Source: Pseudomonadota bacterium
Lineage (GTDB): Bacteria; Desulfobacterota; Desulfovibrionia; Desulfovibrionales; Desulfomicrobiaceae
Reading direction: 5' to 3'
Assembly: GCA_023393525.1 (NCBI GenBank)
Contig: JAEWKZ010000013.1
Span: forward strand, 1-64,000
DNA length: 64,000 nucleotides
Program-made: the position numbers and the translations under genes
The notes under the pieces: model-generated
What the model was told of the DNA's origin: nothing
Database searches by the model: none
What the model saw: only the letters and a program-made list of their open reading frames with translations
Shown: positions 47,167-57,334 of the stretch, in pieces
Layout: every line of letters begins with the position of its first letter
How positions within the stretch are numbered: the stretch's first letter is position 1

Positions 47167-49205
47167 AATCGAAAGCGCCCCACCAGTTCCTGCAGCCGGC
47201 CAGCCAGCGTGGCGAGTCCCCCCGCCCGCTCCAAAACGCTTCCGCTCTCGTCCTGCATGCTGGTTGAGGCTGTTAGCACGCCTTCGATCTCGTCGCTTAT
47301 CTGACGGGTCGTGACGGAACTCGACGCGACGTTGGCGTTGATTTCGGCGATGCCCTGAGCGGTCTGGTTCACGCTGCCGGACATGTCCCTGGTCATGGCC
47401 GCCTGTTCCTCCATGGCCTCGGCGATGGAAATGACGATCTCGTTCATATCCTCGATGACGGATGTTATTTCTGAGAGTTCCCCGGCGGTGACCGCGGTCA
47501 CGCTCTGAATGGCCGAAACCGTGCCGCGGATGCTTTCCGTGGCGGCCGATGTCTGCTGTGACAATTCCTTGATCTCTCCGGCCACGATGGCAAAACCGCG
47601 ACCGGCGGCTCCGGCCCTGGCTGCCTCGATGGTGGCGTTCAGTGCCAGCAGATTCGTCTGTGAGGATATGGCCGTGATGGTCGCGGTCACGCTGTCGATC
47701 TCCCTGGCGGCCCGGCTCAACTGCTCCATGTGCCGCGCGGCTTCGCTGGCCTTGATCACGGCTTGCGAGGTTGTGTGCCTGGCAAGTCCGGCGTTCCGGG
47801 TCACGCCGTCGATGGTCGCCGCCAGCTCGGCCGTGGACCTGGCCACATTGCCCACATTGATCGTAGCCTCTTCCATTCCAACCGCGACGGAATGCATGTT
47901 CTCACTCACGGATCTGGCGGAATCGTATACCGTCCTGGCCCGGTACGCCGTAGAAGCGGAATTCTCCGTCAATCCGTGGGAAATGGAGGTAAGCTCGCCT
48001 GAGGCATCGGACAGGGAACACGTGGCCGCGACGATTTCCGAAAGCATTTCCCTGCTTTTCGCGACCATGGAATTCAGGGATGCGGCCAGTTGGCCCATGG
48101 CATCCCACGCAGGATAGGTGATGGCCGCAGTGTAGTTTCCCGCCGCCACCTCGTCGGCAAGGGTGGCCATGCGCCGCACCGGAGCCATGAGCACCCGGCC
48201 GGCGATGCCGATCAGAATCACGGACAGCGCCAAGGGAACGATCATGCTGATCAGCGCGTTGCGGATCAGGCGCTCCTTGACGCCTTGCATCAGATCCTCG
48301 GTGGCGACCCAGGTGGCGAAGGTGATGTTCCATGGTTCAAACGCGTGCAACACGACCTCGAGACGTTTTCCCGAAGAGGTTTCGACCACCGACCGGTTTC
48401 CGTCGGCGGCGCCGATGATGGCCCGGGTCTCTTCCTTCGCGTCCGACTGCTCGACGATCACCCTGCCGTTGCTGTCAAAGGCCAACGTTCCACCATGCTC
48501 GCCGACCCGCACGTTGCGCACGAATGCCGCGAAAGCGTCGCTGATCAGCGGATGCGTGATTTCAAGGGCCCCCAGCACCCGGGTTCCACCCAAATCCGTG
48601 AAAGGGGCGTAGGCGGATAAATGCCAGGCTCCGCCGAGCCGGACCAGCCCTTCCCATGGCTTGTTCGCCAGGATGGCCTCCAGGGCCGGATGCCCTTCGG
48701 CCACGTAAGACCCTTGACCCCAGCAATCCACGGGCCCTTCAAGCGATGTGGAGACACGCACGAGCTTGTCCTCGTGAACTTGCAGGATGGAGGCCACGCC
48801 GCCGGTCAGCTCCGCCGTCCTGCGCGCCACCGAGTTGTCCTCGTGCAAATAGACGGAACCATGCTTGATGGCCGGGAGAATGACGCCGACACTCTTCCCT
48901 TCGTTCTGGTCCACCAGCTTCAGCTCGGCATCCACGAGAACCTCGGGTACCGGGAAGCCGCTCAATTCGAACTGCGTGCGCATGATGTCGCGGTCGATGA
49001 CAAGCTTGCGTTGCATGAGGGCGTGCTGCAAGGCCACGGATTCGGCGAGGGTGGCCGATACCCGGCTCAGACCGGCCCGGCCCTGGTTCAGCGCATCGGT
49101 GTTGGCCATGAATATCTGGGACGCCGAGAGGCACAAAACCGTCACAAGGACGATAGCGATGGTGACAACTGATAATTTTGTCTGAAATCCGAGAGCATTA
49201 CCCAT
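47163..49205 (-). CDS. Methyl-accepting chemotaxis protein with Cache sensor
   Basis: A 680-residue chemoreceptor: membrane helix at about 12-32, a periplasmic Cache_3/Cache_2-type sensor ([54 protein letters not shown]), second helix near 305-325, HAMP, and signalling domain with the tip [23 protein letters not shown]. Tail-to-tail with the sugar dehydrogenase. Whether the receptor senses a product of that enzyme is unknown. Confidence 0.9.
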   Translation of the reverse strand: MGNALGFQTKLSVVTIAIVLVTVLCLSASQIFMANTDALNQGRAGLSRVSATLAESVALQHALMQRKLVIDRDIMRTQFELSGFPVPEVLVDAELKLVDQNEGKSVGVILPAIKHGSVYLHEDNSVARRTAELTGGVASILQVHEDKLVRVSTSLEGPVDCWGQGSYVAEGHPALEAILANKPWEGLVRLGGAWHLSAYAPFTDLGGTRVLGALEITHPLISDAFAAFVRNVRVGEHGGTLAFDSNGRVIVEQSDAKEETRAIIGAADGNRSVVETSSGKRLEVVLHAFEPWNITFATWVATEDLMQGVKERLIRNALISMIVPLALSVILIGIAGRVLMAPVRRMATLADEVAAGNYTAAITYPAWDAMGQLAASLNSMVAKSREMLSEIVAATCSLSDASGELTSISHGLTENSASTAYRARTVYDSARSVSENMHSVAVGMEEATINVGNVARSTAELAATIDGVTRNAGLARHTTSQAVIKASEAARHMEQLSRAAREIDSVTATITAISSQTNLLALNATIEAARAGAAGRGFAIVAGEIKELSQQTSAATESIRGTVSAIQSVTAVTAGELSEITSVIEDMNEIVISIAEAMEEQAAMTRDMSGSVNQTAQGIAEINANVASSSVTTRQISDEIEGVLTASTSMQDESGSVLERAGGLATLAGRLQELVGRFRF

Positions 49206-49435
49206 AGGTGCCTATACCTTTGACAAATGATTGATGGATGTGGATGACTGGCGCGGCCATGCGGCTTGAGCCGCAGTCGTCTTGTGCGCAAGGAATATCG
49301 AATCCGGATGACGGGAATGTGACAACGGCGTGACGACCCGCAGCGGCCCGCTGCATCGAGAAACGGACAGCACGGGCGACCGGATCAGGTCCTGGCTTCA
49401 CGGGCAAATTTTTACATTTATGGAGCGCCTACCCC

Positions 49436-50266
49436 ATGTACCCCGACCACGCGCAAACAATCGTCTTCTCGCCCACCGGAACGACCCGCAACGTGCTGCG
49501 ATCAATACAGAAGGGCCTGGGCCCACGAACCTGGTCCGAATTGGATCTGACGCGCCACGCGGCGACTCAGGAGCCGACGGATCGTGAAAGCGATGCTGAA
49601 GGATTGGCGATCATCGGTCTGCCCGTATACGCGGGGCGCATCCCTGAATTGGCCGCGAAGCGGCTTTCCGGCGTGCGCGGCATGAAACGCAAGGCGGTGC
49701 TGGTCGTCGTCTACGGCAACAGGGCATACGACGACGCGCTGCGCGAACTTCGGGATCTGAGCCAGGAATTGGGATTTTTGCCGGTCGCGGCGGCGGCCTT
49801 TGTGGGCGAGCACTCCTTTTCAACCAGACAATGCCCCATCGCCGAGGGACGTCCGGACCAGTCGGATCTGAAACTGGCGTTTCAATTCGGCGAAAATGTG
49901 CGGAAAAAACTACTGGAAATCCAAAACAGTGCTCTGAATGCGCCGCCGCTTGAGGTGCCTGGCAATTTTCCCTACCGCCAGGGCATGCAACCGGCCTCCA
50001 TTTCCCCGGAGACCGATCCCGCTCAATGCGTGCGGTGTGGCGCGTGCGTCGAAGCATGTCCGGTCGAGGCCATCAGCCTGCACGACGAAACCCTGGAAAC
50101 CGACAAAATGCTGTGCCTGCGCTGTTGCGCCTGCACCCGCATCTGCCCGACCGGGGCCAGGGCCATGCTCCATCCCAGCATTCTTGAACTGGGGCGCGTT
50201 CTGCACGAAAAACATGCCCTGCGCCGTGAACCGGAATTCTTTTTTGTCGGCCAACCAGCTCACTGA
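49436..50266 (+). CDS. EFR1-type flavodoxin-ferredoxin fusion protein
   Basis: A 276-residue soluble electron carrier: N-terminal flavodoxin-like FMN domain (VFSPTGTTRNVLRSI phosphate loop; IIGLPVYAGRIPELA) and C-terminal 2[4Fe-4S] ferredoxin (CVRCGACVEACP, CLRCCACTRICP) near 196-240. The EFRO/EFR1 family moves electrons between cofactors, with unknown partners. It is a single gene between a chemoreceptor and bamD. Confidence 0.88.
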   Translation: MYPDHAQTIVFSPTGTTRNVLRSIQKGLGPRTWSELDLTRHAATQEPTDRESDAEGLAIIGLPVYAGRIPELAAKRLSGVRGMKRKAVLVVVYGNRAYDDALRELRDLSQELGFLPVAAAAFVGEHSFSTRQCPIAEGRPDQSDLKLAFQFGENVRKKLLEIQNSALNAPPLEVPGNFPYRQGMQPASISPETDPAQCVRCGACVEACPVEAISLHDETLETDKMLCLRCCACTRICPTGARAMLHPSILELGRVLHEKHALRREPEFFFVGQPAH

Positions 50267-50321
50267 TGAAAAGTTCCTGGCGCATAAGCGCCCGCGTCCG
50301 TCACGCCATTGGAAATCAGAC

Positions 50322-50348
50322 AAAAAAAAGGGGTGTCAGAGACACCCC
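50322..50348 (-). terminator. Terminator of bamD
   Basis: On the minus strand GGGGTGTC-TCT-GACACCCC is followed by a run of eight Ts; it lies 30 bases after the bamD stop. Confidence 0.9.
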
Positions 50349-50378
50349 GAATTCGAGCACAATTCAACGAAAAGCGAA

Positions 50379-51089
50379 TCAGAGCCAATCGAAATATTTC
50401 TTGAAAACGCTTGGATGGCGTTTCGTGTCGTTGTCGTCCTCCTGCGCGTAGTAATAGGCGACCTTGGCTTTGGATTCGGCCAACCTCGCTATTTCCTCCA
50501 GCTCAGGGAAGTTGTCGATGATGTATCTGTAGCGCGTCCATGCCGCCTTGTAGGAACCGGACTTGAAGTAAAAATCGGCCACGAACATTTCATGTTCCGC
50601 CATCAGCTTTCTGCACTTGACGATGTATTCCTGAGCCGGATCGCGATACTTGCTCTGCGGATACTCACTGATCAGCCTGCGAAATGATTCAACGGCCTCG
50701 CCAAGCTGCGTATGCGGCAAATCGATGGAGCGATGCGAGTTGTATTTGCTGACACCAATTTGAAAAAGAACATAGTCAATGGACTCGTGACGCGGATGCA
50801 TGTTCAAGAATTCTTCATACGCGTCAACTGCTTCCAGATACTGTTGATCAAGAGCATACGCATCGCCAAGCATGAGCCGTGCTTCCGTTGCATAAGGGCT
50901 GAACGGATAACGGTCATTCAGCTTGGTAAGCGAATCGATGGCTTCTGCATATTCTTTGTCTTGCATGAAGCCACGGGCATTTTCAAACAGTTCTTGCGCC
51001 GTATCTTCCGGGGGAGTCAAAAAGTAATAATCAATCGCCCCGCACCCGTTCAAAAACAGGACTAAAAAAAGAATCAAATATTTGCGCAT
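50379..51089 (-). CDS. bamD: Outer membrane assembly lipoprotein BamD
   Basis: A 236-residue TPR lipoprotein of the BAM complex that inserts outer-membrane beta-barrels. Signal with lipobox FLNG-Cys near residue 16; TPR-like repeats follow (AIDSLTKLNDRYPFSPYATEARLMLGDAY, AVDAYEEFLNMHPRHESIDYVLFQIG, AVESFRRLISEYPQSKYRD). Start ATG 51089, directly before the signal peptide, with AGGT upstream; the longer frame is rejected. It follows trxA across a probable terminator. Confidence 0.9.
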   Translation of the reverse strand: MRKYLILFLVLFLNGCGAIDYYFLTPPEDTAQELFENARGFMQDKEYAEAIDSLTKLNDRYPFSPYATEARLMLGDAYALDQQYLEAVDAYEEFLNMHPRHESIDYVLFQIGVSKYNSHRSIDLPHTQLGEAVESFRRLISEYPQSKYRDPAQEYIVKCRKLMAEHEMFVADFYFKSGSYKAAWTRYRYIIDNFPELEEIARLAESKAKVAYYYAQEDDNDTKRHPSVFKKYFDWL

Positions 51090-51187
51090 TACAATTACCT
51101 GGCTCAGGGTAAGTGAAAGTATTGAATCGAGTTTGTTCGGCATTGTGATTCATGTTCGAAAAAATGCGTCAAACTCTGCAAAAAAAT

Positions 51188-51220
51188 AAGGGTGACCACT
51201 ACGCGTGCGCAGCCACCCTC
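51188..51220 (-). terminator. Possible terminator of trxA
   Basis: AGGGTG (minus) pairs with CACCCT around an inner GC-rich stem, and a TTATTTTTT tail follows on the minus strand. Confidence 0.5.
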
Positions 51221-51249
51221 ATCAGGCAGTATCCAGAATAAATCAACAA

Positions 51250-51570
51250 TCAAAGAGCCTTGTCGCCAAGCATCTGTTTGAGGCTGGCCTTGGAGACCGC
51301 GCCGGTGACCTGCTCCACGACTTCGCCATTCTTGAAAAGAATCAAGGTGGGAATGGCCCGGATGCCGTATTTGCTCGGCGTGCCGGGGTTTTCGTCGACA
51401 TTCATCTTTACGATCTTGACCTTGCCTTCGAATTCCTGAGTCAATTCTTCAATAACCGGAGCGATAGCCCTGCACGGTCCACACCACGGTGCCCAAAAAT
51501 CTACCAATACAGGAAGATCACCTTTCAAAACTTCCGCGTCAAATCCGGCATCGTTCACTTGTGCAGCCAT
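51250..51570 (-). CDS. trxA: Thioredoxin
   Basis: A 106-residue thioredoxin that reduces protein disulfides. Active site WCGPC with Cys30/Cys33, cis-Pro in RAIPTLILF, buried Asp24 in LVDFWAPWC. Four bases after tsaD, so co-transcribed. A natural electron donor for the peroxiredoxin at 45219. Confidence 0.96.
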   Translation of the reverse strand: MAAQVNDAGFDAEVLKGDLPVLVDFWAPWCGPCRAIAPVIEELTQEFEGKVKIVKMNVDENPGTPSKYGIRAIPTLILFKNGEVVEQVTGAVSKASLKQMLGDKAL

Positions 51571-51573
51571 TAT

Positions 51574-52644
51574 TCACTCCTTGAAGAAAGGGTTTACAAT
51601 AAAATCATCGGGAACAATCTTTCCCCGTGGAACAGCCTCGAAATCCATGGAACTCACGAGGCCTTTTTTCGCCCACTGAACACCCGCGTACGCTATCATA
51701 GCCGCATTATCACCACAATAGTTTTGCGCGGGAGCTAAAAATTTGAACCCCCTGGACCGGGCGAAAGCGGAAAACCTTTGCCGCAAATGACTGTTGGCGG
51801 CCACGCCCCCGGCGAGGCACAGCGTCTTTATGTCGGGGCAGCGCTCCACGGCCCGCCTGGTTTTCTCGAGCAAGGTCTCGACGATGGTGTCGTTCACCGT
51901 GGCGCAGAGATCCTTTATTTCCTGCGAAATGGCGTCGACGTTGAAATCGGCGTAGTCGATGGCGTCAAAGGACTTCTTCTGAACGTACAGCGCCACCGCC
52001 GTCTTGAGCCCGCTGAAGCTGAAATCGCAATTGTCGTTGTGCAGGTACGGCTTGGAGAAAAGTCTGGGATTCGACGTGCCGTGCCCGGCCAGAATGTCGA
52101 TGTATTTTCCACCGGGATACGGAAGATTGAGCAGCTTGGCTATCTTGTCGAACGCCTCGCCGGCTGCGTCGTCAAGCGTCTTTCCGAGCAGAGTGAACTC
52201 GCAGGGGCGCGGCATGTGATAAATATGCGTATGCCCGCCCGAGACGAGCACGCCCAGGGCCGGATACTCTATGGGAGCCGTGAAGTCGCAGGCCAGCAGA
52301 TGCGCGTGCAGATGGTTCACTCCGATCACGGGAACCCCGAGGCTCAGGGCCAACGACTTGGCGTAGGCGATGCCCACCAGCAGCGCCCCCAAAAGCCCCG
52401 GCCCCCGGGTGACGGCGACAAGGTCGATGCCCTGCCCTGTTCCACGCTGCCCGCTTTCAAGCACGGACGCCACAAGCTGGTCCAGAAGACGCAAATGCTC
52501 CCGCGAAGCCAGTTCGGGCACGACCCCTCCGAAAACCGAGTGCATGGGAATCTGGGTATGCACGAGATCCGAAGCGAGACGACCGTCCTCCCACAATGCG
52601 ACCGAGGTTTCGTCGCACGACGTTTCGATGCCAAGGCAAATCAT
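51574..52644 (-). CDS. tsaD: tRNA N6-threonylcarbamoyladenosine transferase TsaD
   Basis: A 356-residue ASKHA-fold enzyme that puts threonylcarbamoyl on A37 of ANN-decoding tRNAs. Iron/zinc ligands in NHLHAHLL, nucleotide blocks IETSCDETSVAL and LCLAGGVAANSHLR, and GDNAAMIAYAG. Full length. It is the first gene of the tsaD-trxA unit, 42 bases after fbp. Confidence 0.95.
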   Translation of the reverse strand: MICLGIETSCDETSVALWEDGRLASDLVHTQIPMHSVFGGVVPELASREHLRLLDQLVASVLESGQRGTGQGIDLVAVTRGPGLLGALLVGIAYAKSLALSLGVPVIGVNHLHAHLLACDFTAPIEYPALGVLVSGGHTHIYHMPRPCEFTLLGKTLDDAAGEAFDKIAKLLNLPYPGGKYIDILAGHGTSNPRLFSKPYLHNDNCDFSFSGLKTAVALYVQKKSFDAIDYADFNVDAISQEIKDLCATVNDTIVETLLEKTRRAVERCPDIKTLCLAGGVAANSHLRQRFSAFARSRGFKFLAPAQNYCGDNAAMIAYAGVQWAKKGLVSSMDFEAVPRGKIVPDDFIVNPFFKE

Positions 52645-52686
52645 CCGATCACACCATCCGTGAAAACTGCGAAAGGCGCAGGAGCG

Positions 52687-53703
52687 TCAGCTTTTGGCGG
52701 CATCGGCGTAAAACCTGAGCACCACTTCGACATCCTGCTTCGAGCCCACGAACAAAGGAACGCGCTGATGCAGTTCCTGAGGCTCGATGTCAAGGATGCG
52801 GCGGGTTCCGTCAGTGGCCAGACCTCCGGCCTGTTCGGCGATCATGGCCATGGGGGCAGCCTCGCACATCAGGCGCAGCTTCCCGGAAGGCTTGCGGATA
52901 TCGCGCGAATCGGCGGGATACATGAAAATGCCGCCGTAAATGAGGTTGCGGTGAAAGTCCGAAACCAGAGAGCCGATGTACCGGGAGCTGTACGGACGGC
53001 CAGTGGACTGGTCGTTGGATTTGAAATAATTGACGATGTTTCGCGTCGGCTCATCCCAATACGAAGAGTAGCCTTCGTTGACGGAGTAGATGCGGCCTCG
53101 TTCGGGAATCTTGATGTCGGGATGCGAAAGGAGAAATTCGCCCACGCTGGGGTCAAGCGTGAAGCCATGCACGCCGCTTCCCGCCGTATAGACCATCATG
53201 GTCGACGATCCGTAAATGATGTATCCGGCGGCCACCTGCATCGAGCCTTTCTGGAGCAGATCGCTGACGCTGACGGCCTGCTGATCGAAGGAGGTGCGCC
53301 GATAAATGCTGAAGATCGTCCCGATGCTCACGTTGGCGTCGATGTTGGCCGATCCGTCCAACGGGTCGAAAATGAGGATGTAGTCACCGACCGGGTACTG
53401 CCGGGGAATCTCGATGAAATCGGCGTTTTCCTCCGAAACCATGGCGCACAATACCCCTGCCCGCTCCATCCTGCGGATGATGACCCGATTGGCGAAATCG
53501 TCGAGCTTCTGCACGATCTCGCCCTGGACGTTCACTTCGCCGGTGGCGCCGAGGACATCGAGAAGGCCGGCCTTGGAAACCTCGCGATCTATGATTTTCG
53601 CGGAAAGAATCAGTTCGGTCAGCAATCTGGTGAAGCGACCGGAAGCCATAGGCCGTTCTTTCTGGCGGAGCAGCAGGTGCTCCACAACTGTAACTTGACG
53701 CAT
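52687..53703 (-). CDS. fbp: Fructose-1,6-bisphosphatase, class I
   Basis: A 338-residue gluconeogenic phosphatase. Metal-binding block [23 protein letters not shown], substrate block [12 protein letters not shown], and Tyr/Lys region [23 protein letters not shown]. Five bases after the lipoprotein gene upstream, in the long minus-strand cluster. Confidence 0.95.
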   Translation of the reverse strand: MRQVTVVEHLLLRQKERPMASGRFTRLLTELILSAKIIDREVSKAGLLDVLGATGEVNVQGEIVQKLDDFANRVIIRRMERAGVLCAMVSEENADFIEIPRQYPVGDYILIFDPLDGSANIDANVSIGTIFSIYRRTSFDQQAVSVSDLLQKGSMQVAAGYIIYGSSTMMVYTAGSGVHGFTLDPSVGEFLLSHPDIKIPERGRIYSVNEGYSSYWDEPTRNIVNYFKSNDQSTGRPYSSRYIGSLVSDFHRNLIYGGIFMYPADSRDIRKPSGKLRLMCEAAPMAMIAEQAGGLATDGTRRILDIEPQELHQRVPLFVGSKQDVEVVLRFYADAAKS

Positions 53704-53707
53704 ATCG

Positions 53708-54400
53708 CTACTCTTGATTCAGATGAAGATATACAAGGTTGTCGGAACCCATGCTTCTGATCCAATACCATGAAGTATCGTTGATATTGAGGGTTCCGGA
53801 ATAATTTGTCGATTTCTGCAATCTCATGCACGCATCGGACAGATTGGCGATGGCGGGTCCGCAAATCTGGTCGTCAATGGCGATCACGGTCCTGTTGTCC
53901 GGAACTTCCACTGCCAGGGCCTTCATGTCTATTTCAACGACGGTCGATGTATGTTGTCCTTCGGAAAGAGGAACGACATGCACAAAAAAGACCCGTTCGC
54001 CGTCCTTGAAAAAATATCTCGTCTTCTCCGGACTCAGGCCGGCAAGAGCCTTGCGTGCCACCGGATCGAATCCAAGGGCATCGTCGCCGGAAACGAAAAG
54101 CTGATCCTGGTCCAGAACCGCGATCTGCACAATCCAGGGCTGTCCGGCCTTCTGATACTCGATCCAGGACGTCTCGACCCGAGAGTCGAGAAGATCGAGC
54201 TGATCTGCCAGCCGAACGATCTTACTGTCCACTGTGTAGTAATCATCAAGAAATTCTGCTGGAATGTCAGCAGAAATTGTATCTTCGTAATCAATACTCG
54301 CAACAGGATTGACGTACTCGTTATAGTACTGTTGTGTCGTCCTCACGGGTCTGCAAGCAACCAGCACAAGCAATGCGAAAATTGGAATAAGAAATTTCAT
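53708..54400 (-). CDS. Lipoprotein of unknown function
   Basis: A 230-residue predicted lipoprotein: [18 protein letters not shown] lipobox at residue 16. I do not recognise the mature domain. It contains an alternating pattern and a segment [31 protein letters not shown] that resembles a sensor-like strand-helix fold. Start ATG 54400 is set by the signal peptide; the frame extends to 54502 without support. It sits between the TPR gene and fbp. Confidence 0.7.
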   Translation of the reverse strand: MKFLIPIFALLVLVACRPVRTTQQYYNEYVNPVASIDYEDTISADIPAEFLDDYYTVDSKIVRLADQLDLLDSRVETSWIEYQKAGQPWIVQIAVLDQDQLFVSGDDALGFDPVARKALAGLSPEKTRYFFKDGERVFFVHVVPLSEGQHTSTVVEIDMKALAVEVPDNRTVIAIDDQICGPAIANLSDACMRLQKSTNYSGTLNINDTSWYWIRSMGSDNLVYLHLNQE

Positions 54401-54523
54401 GAAGTCTCTCGAAATCGATTTTGAATTGATTAAAAAAGAGCAAGAAAGAAACCGCTGTGTAAAAACATCAATCGACCTATAGTTGCGCCGAAAAAGAAGC
54501 AAGGGGAATTTCTTCGAGGAATC

Positions 54524-55276
54524 TCACTCGCCGCCCGGGTGTTCCGGCGCGGATTTCTGCTCCAGCCGATCGGCCAGGGTGTTCAGGACAAAAAATAGCT
54601 TGTTGTTCTTTTCGGCCTCGGGGTCCGGCACGCTGCCCAGTTCCCGGTGCGCCCGCGCCCGCAGCTCGTCGAGCTCCTTGCGCTCATCCTCGTTGACGAC
54701 GCCTTCCAGAAGATCGTCATAGATCCGGATGGCCTGGGCGAATTCACCCTGGGCCGCTAGGAGCTTGGCCATGGTTTTCGTCTTGATCCCGGAATTGAGA
54801 CAGATCTGGGCCACCTCTTCAGCGTCAAGATCCTGTTCCGGTTCGACATCGGGGGCGCTGGCGGAAATGAAGTCCGTGTAGTGGCCAATGCCGAAATTCA
54901 AAAGCCTGAGCAGATCCACATCGTCGCCGCGAGCGTTCTGTTCAACCAGAAAAGAGGCCAGGGCGAGATCGGAGTGTTGCGATTTGGCGTAATGGGCGCG
55001 CAGGCACATCCAGAACTTCTCGTAGGAGAGGAGCTTGGAAAAAACAGCGGAAGCCTTGCCCTCCGCGGCCGACGCATCGCCCGCCTCGCACAGCAGTTCG
55101 ATAAGATAGAGCTGGGCTTCCAGGTAGTCGGGATGGTGCTCGATGCCCTTTTGAACTATCTCGATGGCTCTTTGCGTGTGTCCCTGCTTGCGGTACAGCC
55201 TGGCCAAAGGAAAAAAGATCTTGGAGCCGGAGTCATGCTCAAGGAGTTCGTCAAAAAGATGTAATGTATCGTTCAT
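54524..55276 (-). CDS. TPR-repeat protein
   Basis: A 250-residue cytoplasmic helical-repeat protein: FFPLARLYRKQGHTQRAIEIVQKGIEHHPDYLEAQLYLIELL is a clear TPR pair, and KLLAAQGEFAQAIRIYDDLLEG is another near the C-terminus. It is coupled to the ftsB-like gene (one base apart). Likely a scaffold linked to pili or cell division by context; partner unknown. Confidence 0.8.
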   Translation of the reverse strand: MNDTLHLFDELLEHDSGSKIFFPLARLYRKQGHTQRAIEIVQKGIEHHPDYLEAQLYLIELLCEAGDASAAEGKASAVFSKLLSYEKFWMCLRAHYAKSQHSDLALASFLVEQNARGDDVDLLRLLNFGIGHYTDFISASAPDVEPEQDLDAEEVAQICLNSGIKTKTMAKLLAAQGEFAQAIRIYDDLLEGVVNEDERKELDELRARAHRELGSVPDPEAEKNNKLFFVLNTLADRLEQKSAPEHPGGE

Positions 55277-55277
55277 A

Positions 55278-55559
55278 TTATTTTATAATGTACATCAGTT
55301 CATTATCGGCGACATAGAAAAGTTCGCGTTTGATCAATCTTTCAACATACTGGTCGTTCTTCTTGAGAATACGGATTTCCGAACTTATCTGCCTGTTGCG
55401 AAAGTCGACATCGTTGATTTTTTCCTGGACGACATCGATCTTGACTTTCAAATCCTTGTACGCAGGAAGTCCGCTTTCTTCATCGAAAATCTTAAACATA
55501 ATAAATATGTTCACTATGCAGAGAATGAAGAGGAAAATCCGCTTTTTGCCATGAATCAT
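55278..55559 (-). CDS. ftsB: FtsB/DivIC-like septum protein
   Basis: A 93-residue bitopic membrane protein: short basic N-terminus, membrane helix at about 7-24, then a coiled coil (LKVKIDVVQEKINDVDFRNRQI) and the ERLIKRELFYVADNE motif of FtsB/DivIC. It joins the FtsQLB divisome complex. Confidence 0.8.
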   Translation of the reverse strand: MIHGKKRIFLFILCIVNIFIMFKIFDEESGLPAYKDLKVKIDVVQEKINDVDFRNRQISSEIRILKKNDQYVERLIKRELFYVADNELMYIIK

Positions 55560-55562
55560 ATC

Positions 55563-56147
55563 TTATCCTTTCATGTGAAGTCGTTGCGCGGCAACGGACC
55601 ATGGCTCACTGTAACTTTTGAATTCACCCATGGCAAGATCGAGAATACTTTCGATTCTTTCGCTATCCTTGGAACTCACGACGGAATTGACGCCTCTGTA
55701 AAAGGCTTCATTGGAATGCAAACTCTTGCAGTCCGTCTCTACCAGTATGATATTGACATCGCGTCGACGCAATCCATTCCATCTTCTGACTACACCGAGA
55801 ATGGCTTTGGAATGTTCCGAATCTTCAAGAACGAGGATGTTGTAGTAATTGATGCGAACTTTATCCAACGCTTCATGAATGAGCGCCGAAGTGGAGACGA
55901 ATATGCCTCTGGACTTCAGAAAAAGGCCGATTCTTTCAGCCAATGCCTTGTTGGTGACGAACACGAACGCCACCGTCGCGTCATGAGGAAAATGCTCCGG
56001 CGCGACGATCTTCTCCGCATCGCTTTCCTGGTCGATGACGATGGGCTCCCGGCATTTGGGGCAGTTCAGCTTGAACTTTTTCGCTTCCGGAACGCGGTCA
56101 TCCGGCAGCACAAAACCGGATTTACAATGCGTGCAGATGATTTCCAT
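55563..56147 (-). CDS. Zinc-ribbon protein with pseudo-receiver domain
   Basis: 194 residues. The N-terminus is an MJ0042-type zinc ribbon (Cys5-x2-Cys8, Cys29-x2-Cys32). Residues about 55-175 follow a receiver-like alternation (VAFVFVTNKALAERIGLFLKSRGIFVSTS, YYNILVLEDSEHS, VNIILVETDCK, NSVVSSKDSERI). The acidic pair of the first strand is missing (FVFVTN), so it is probably not phosphorylated. It sits directly after pilU (10 bases) and before ftsB; a role in pilus or polarity control is inferred from position. Confidence 0.75.
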   Translation of the reverse strand: MEIICTHCKSGFVLPDDRVPEAKKFKLNCPKCREPIVIDQESDAEKIVAPEHFPHDATVAFVFVTNKALAERIGLFLKSRGIFVSTSALIHEALDKVRINYYNILVLEDSEHSKAILGVVRRWNGLRRRDVNIILVETDCKSLHSNEAFYRGVNSVVSSKDSERIESILDLAMGEFKSYSEPWSVAAQRLHMKG

Positions 56148-56157
56148 TCCTTACCTC

Positions 56158-57333
56158 TCAAAAAAAGGAACTCTTGCGGTCGTACTCATGATCGAGTTCA
56201 AGGCCCTCGATGTCGGTGACCTTCTCGCCGCGAGCGGTTTTGATCTTGTCTATCATCTGCGCCAGGCGCGACTTGTCCGAGCCGTACAGCATGGCCACGT
56301 CTTCCGATACGATGTTCTCGTAGAAAAGATTGGCGATGTATTTGTCGAAAGTGACCATGCCGTATGCGTCGCCGGACTCGACAATGTTGTAGAACGTCTT
56401 GTCCTCGCTCTCGCCGTTGTAGATGACTTCCTTGACCCGAAGATTGGACTTCAGGACCTCGAAGGCGGGAACGCGGCCGCCTCCCAGTCGGGGCATCAGT
56501 CTTTGGGACACGACGAACTTCAGGCTCTCGGCCAGTCGGGACCTGATCAGGCGCTCTTCCGCCAGTTCGAACATGCCGATGATGCGGTTGATGGTCTGCC
56601 CGGTATCGCTGGTGTGCAGGGTTCCGAGCACGAGGTGGCCTGTCTCGGCGGCTTCCAGGGCGATGGTGATGGTCTCCCGGTCGCGGATTTCGCCGACCAG
56701 GATGACCTTGGGCGCCTGGCGCAGCGCGGCGCGCAGGCCGGAAGCGAAGGAGTCGAAGTCAAGGCCGAGTTCGCGCTGGTTGACGGTTCCGAGCTTGTGC
56801 TCGTGGACGTATTCGATGGGGTCTTCCAGCGTGACGATGTGCTTGCGGTGCGTCTGGTTGATGTTGTCGATGAGCGCGGCCAGAGAGGTCGTCTTGCCGG
56901 TGCCGGTGGCGCCGGTGACCAGGATGAGGCCGAACTTCTCCCGGGACATCTCATAAAAGACTTCCGGCAGGGCCAGGTCTTTGATTGTCGGAACGACGGA
57001 AGTGAGCTTGCGCATGACGATGGCCAGGGAACCCTTCTGCCCCAGAACGTTGACCCTGAAACGGCACCGCCCGGGAAGTTCGTAGGACAGGTCGCACGAC
57101 CCCGTGCGCAGCTGGTCTTCGTACAGGCGGATGTTGCGTCCCATCAGGCACATGGCCACGGCTTCGACCTGAATGGGCAGCAGCGGGCCCGGATTGGGCT
57201 CGATCTTGGCGTTGACCAGTTCGCCGTGAACCTCGGCCTGGATATGCTTGTTCACGGTGAACAGGATGTCCGAGGTGTCGGGGGCGAAATCAAGGACCTG
57301 ATGCAATATGTGATCAAGATGCGCTCGTTGCAT
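56158..57333 (-). CDS. pilU: PilT/PilU-type retraction ATPase
   Basis: A 391-residue hexameric ATPase for type IV pilus retraction. Walker A GATGTGKTTSLAAL, Asp box and Walker B LVGEIRDRETITIALEAAETGHL, His box TLHTSDTGQTINRI. It follows pilT by one base. The longer C-terminus and second position match PilU, which helps PilT rather than acting alone. Pilin and assembly genes are not in this window. Confidence 0.85.
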   Translation of the reverse strand: MQRAHLDHILHQVLDFAPDTSDILFTVNKHIQAEVHGELVNAKIEPNPGPLLPIQVEAVAMCLMGRNIRLYEDQLRTGSCDLSYELPGRCRFRVNVLGQKGSLAIVMRKLTSVVPTIKDLALPEVFYEMSREKFGLILVTGATGTGKTTSLAALIDNINQTHRKHIVTLEDPIEYVHEHKLGTVNQRELGLDFDSFASGLRAALRQAPKVILVGEIRDRETITIALEAAETGHLVLGTLHTSDTGQTINRIIGMFELAEERLIRSRLAESLKFVVSQRLMPRLGGGRVPAFEVLKSNLRVKEVIYNGESEDKTFYNIVESGDAYGMVTFDKYIANLFYENIVSEDVAMLYGSDKSRLAQMIDKIKTARGEKVTDIEGLELDHEYDRKSSFF

Positions 57334-57334
57334 G

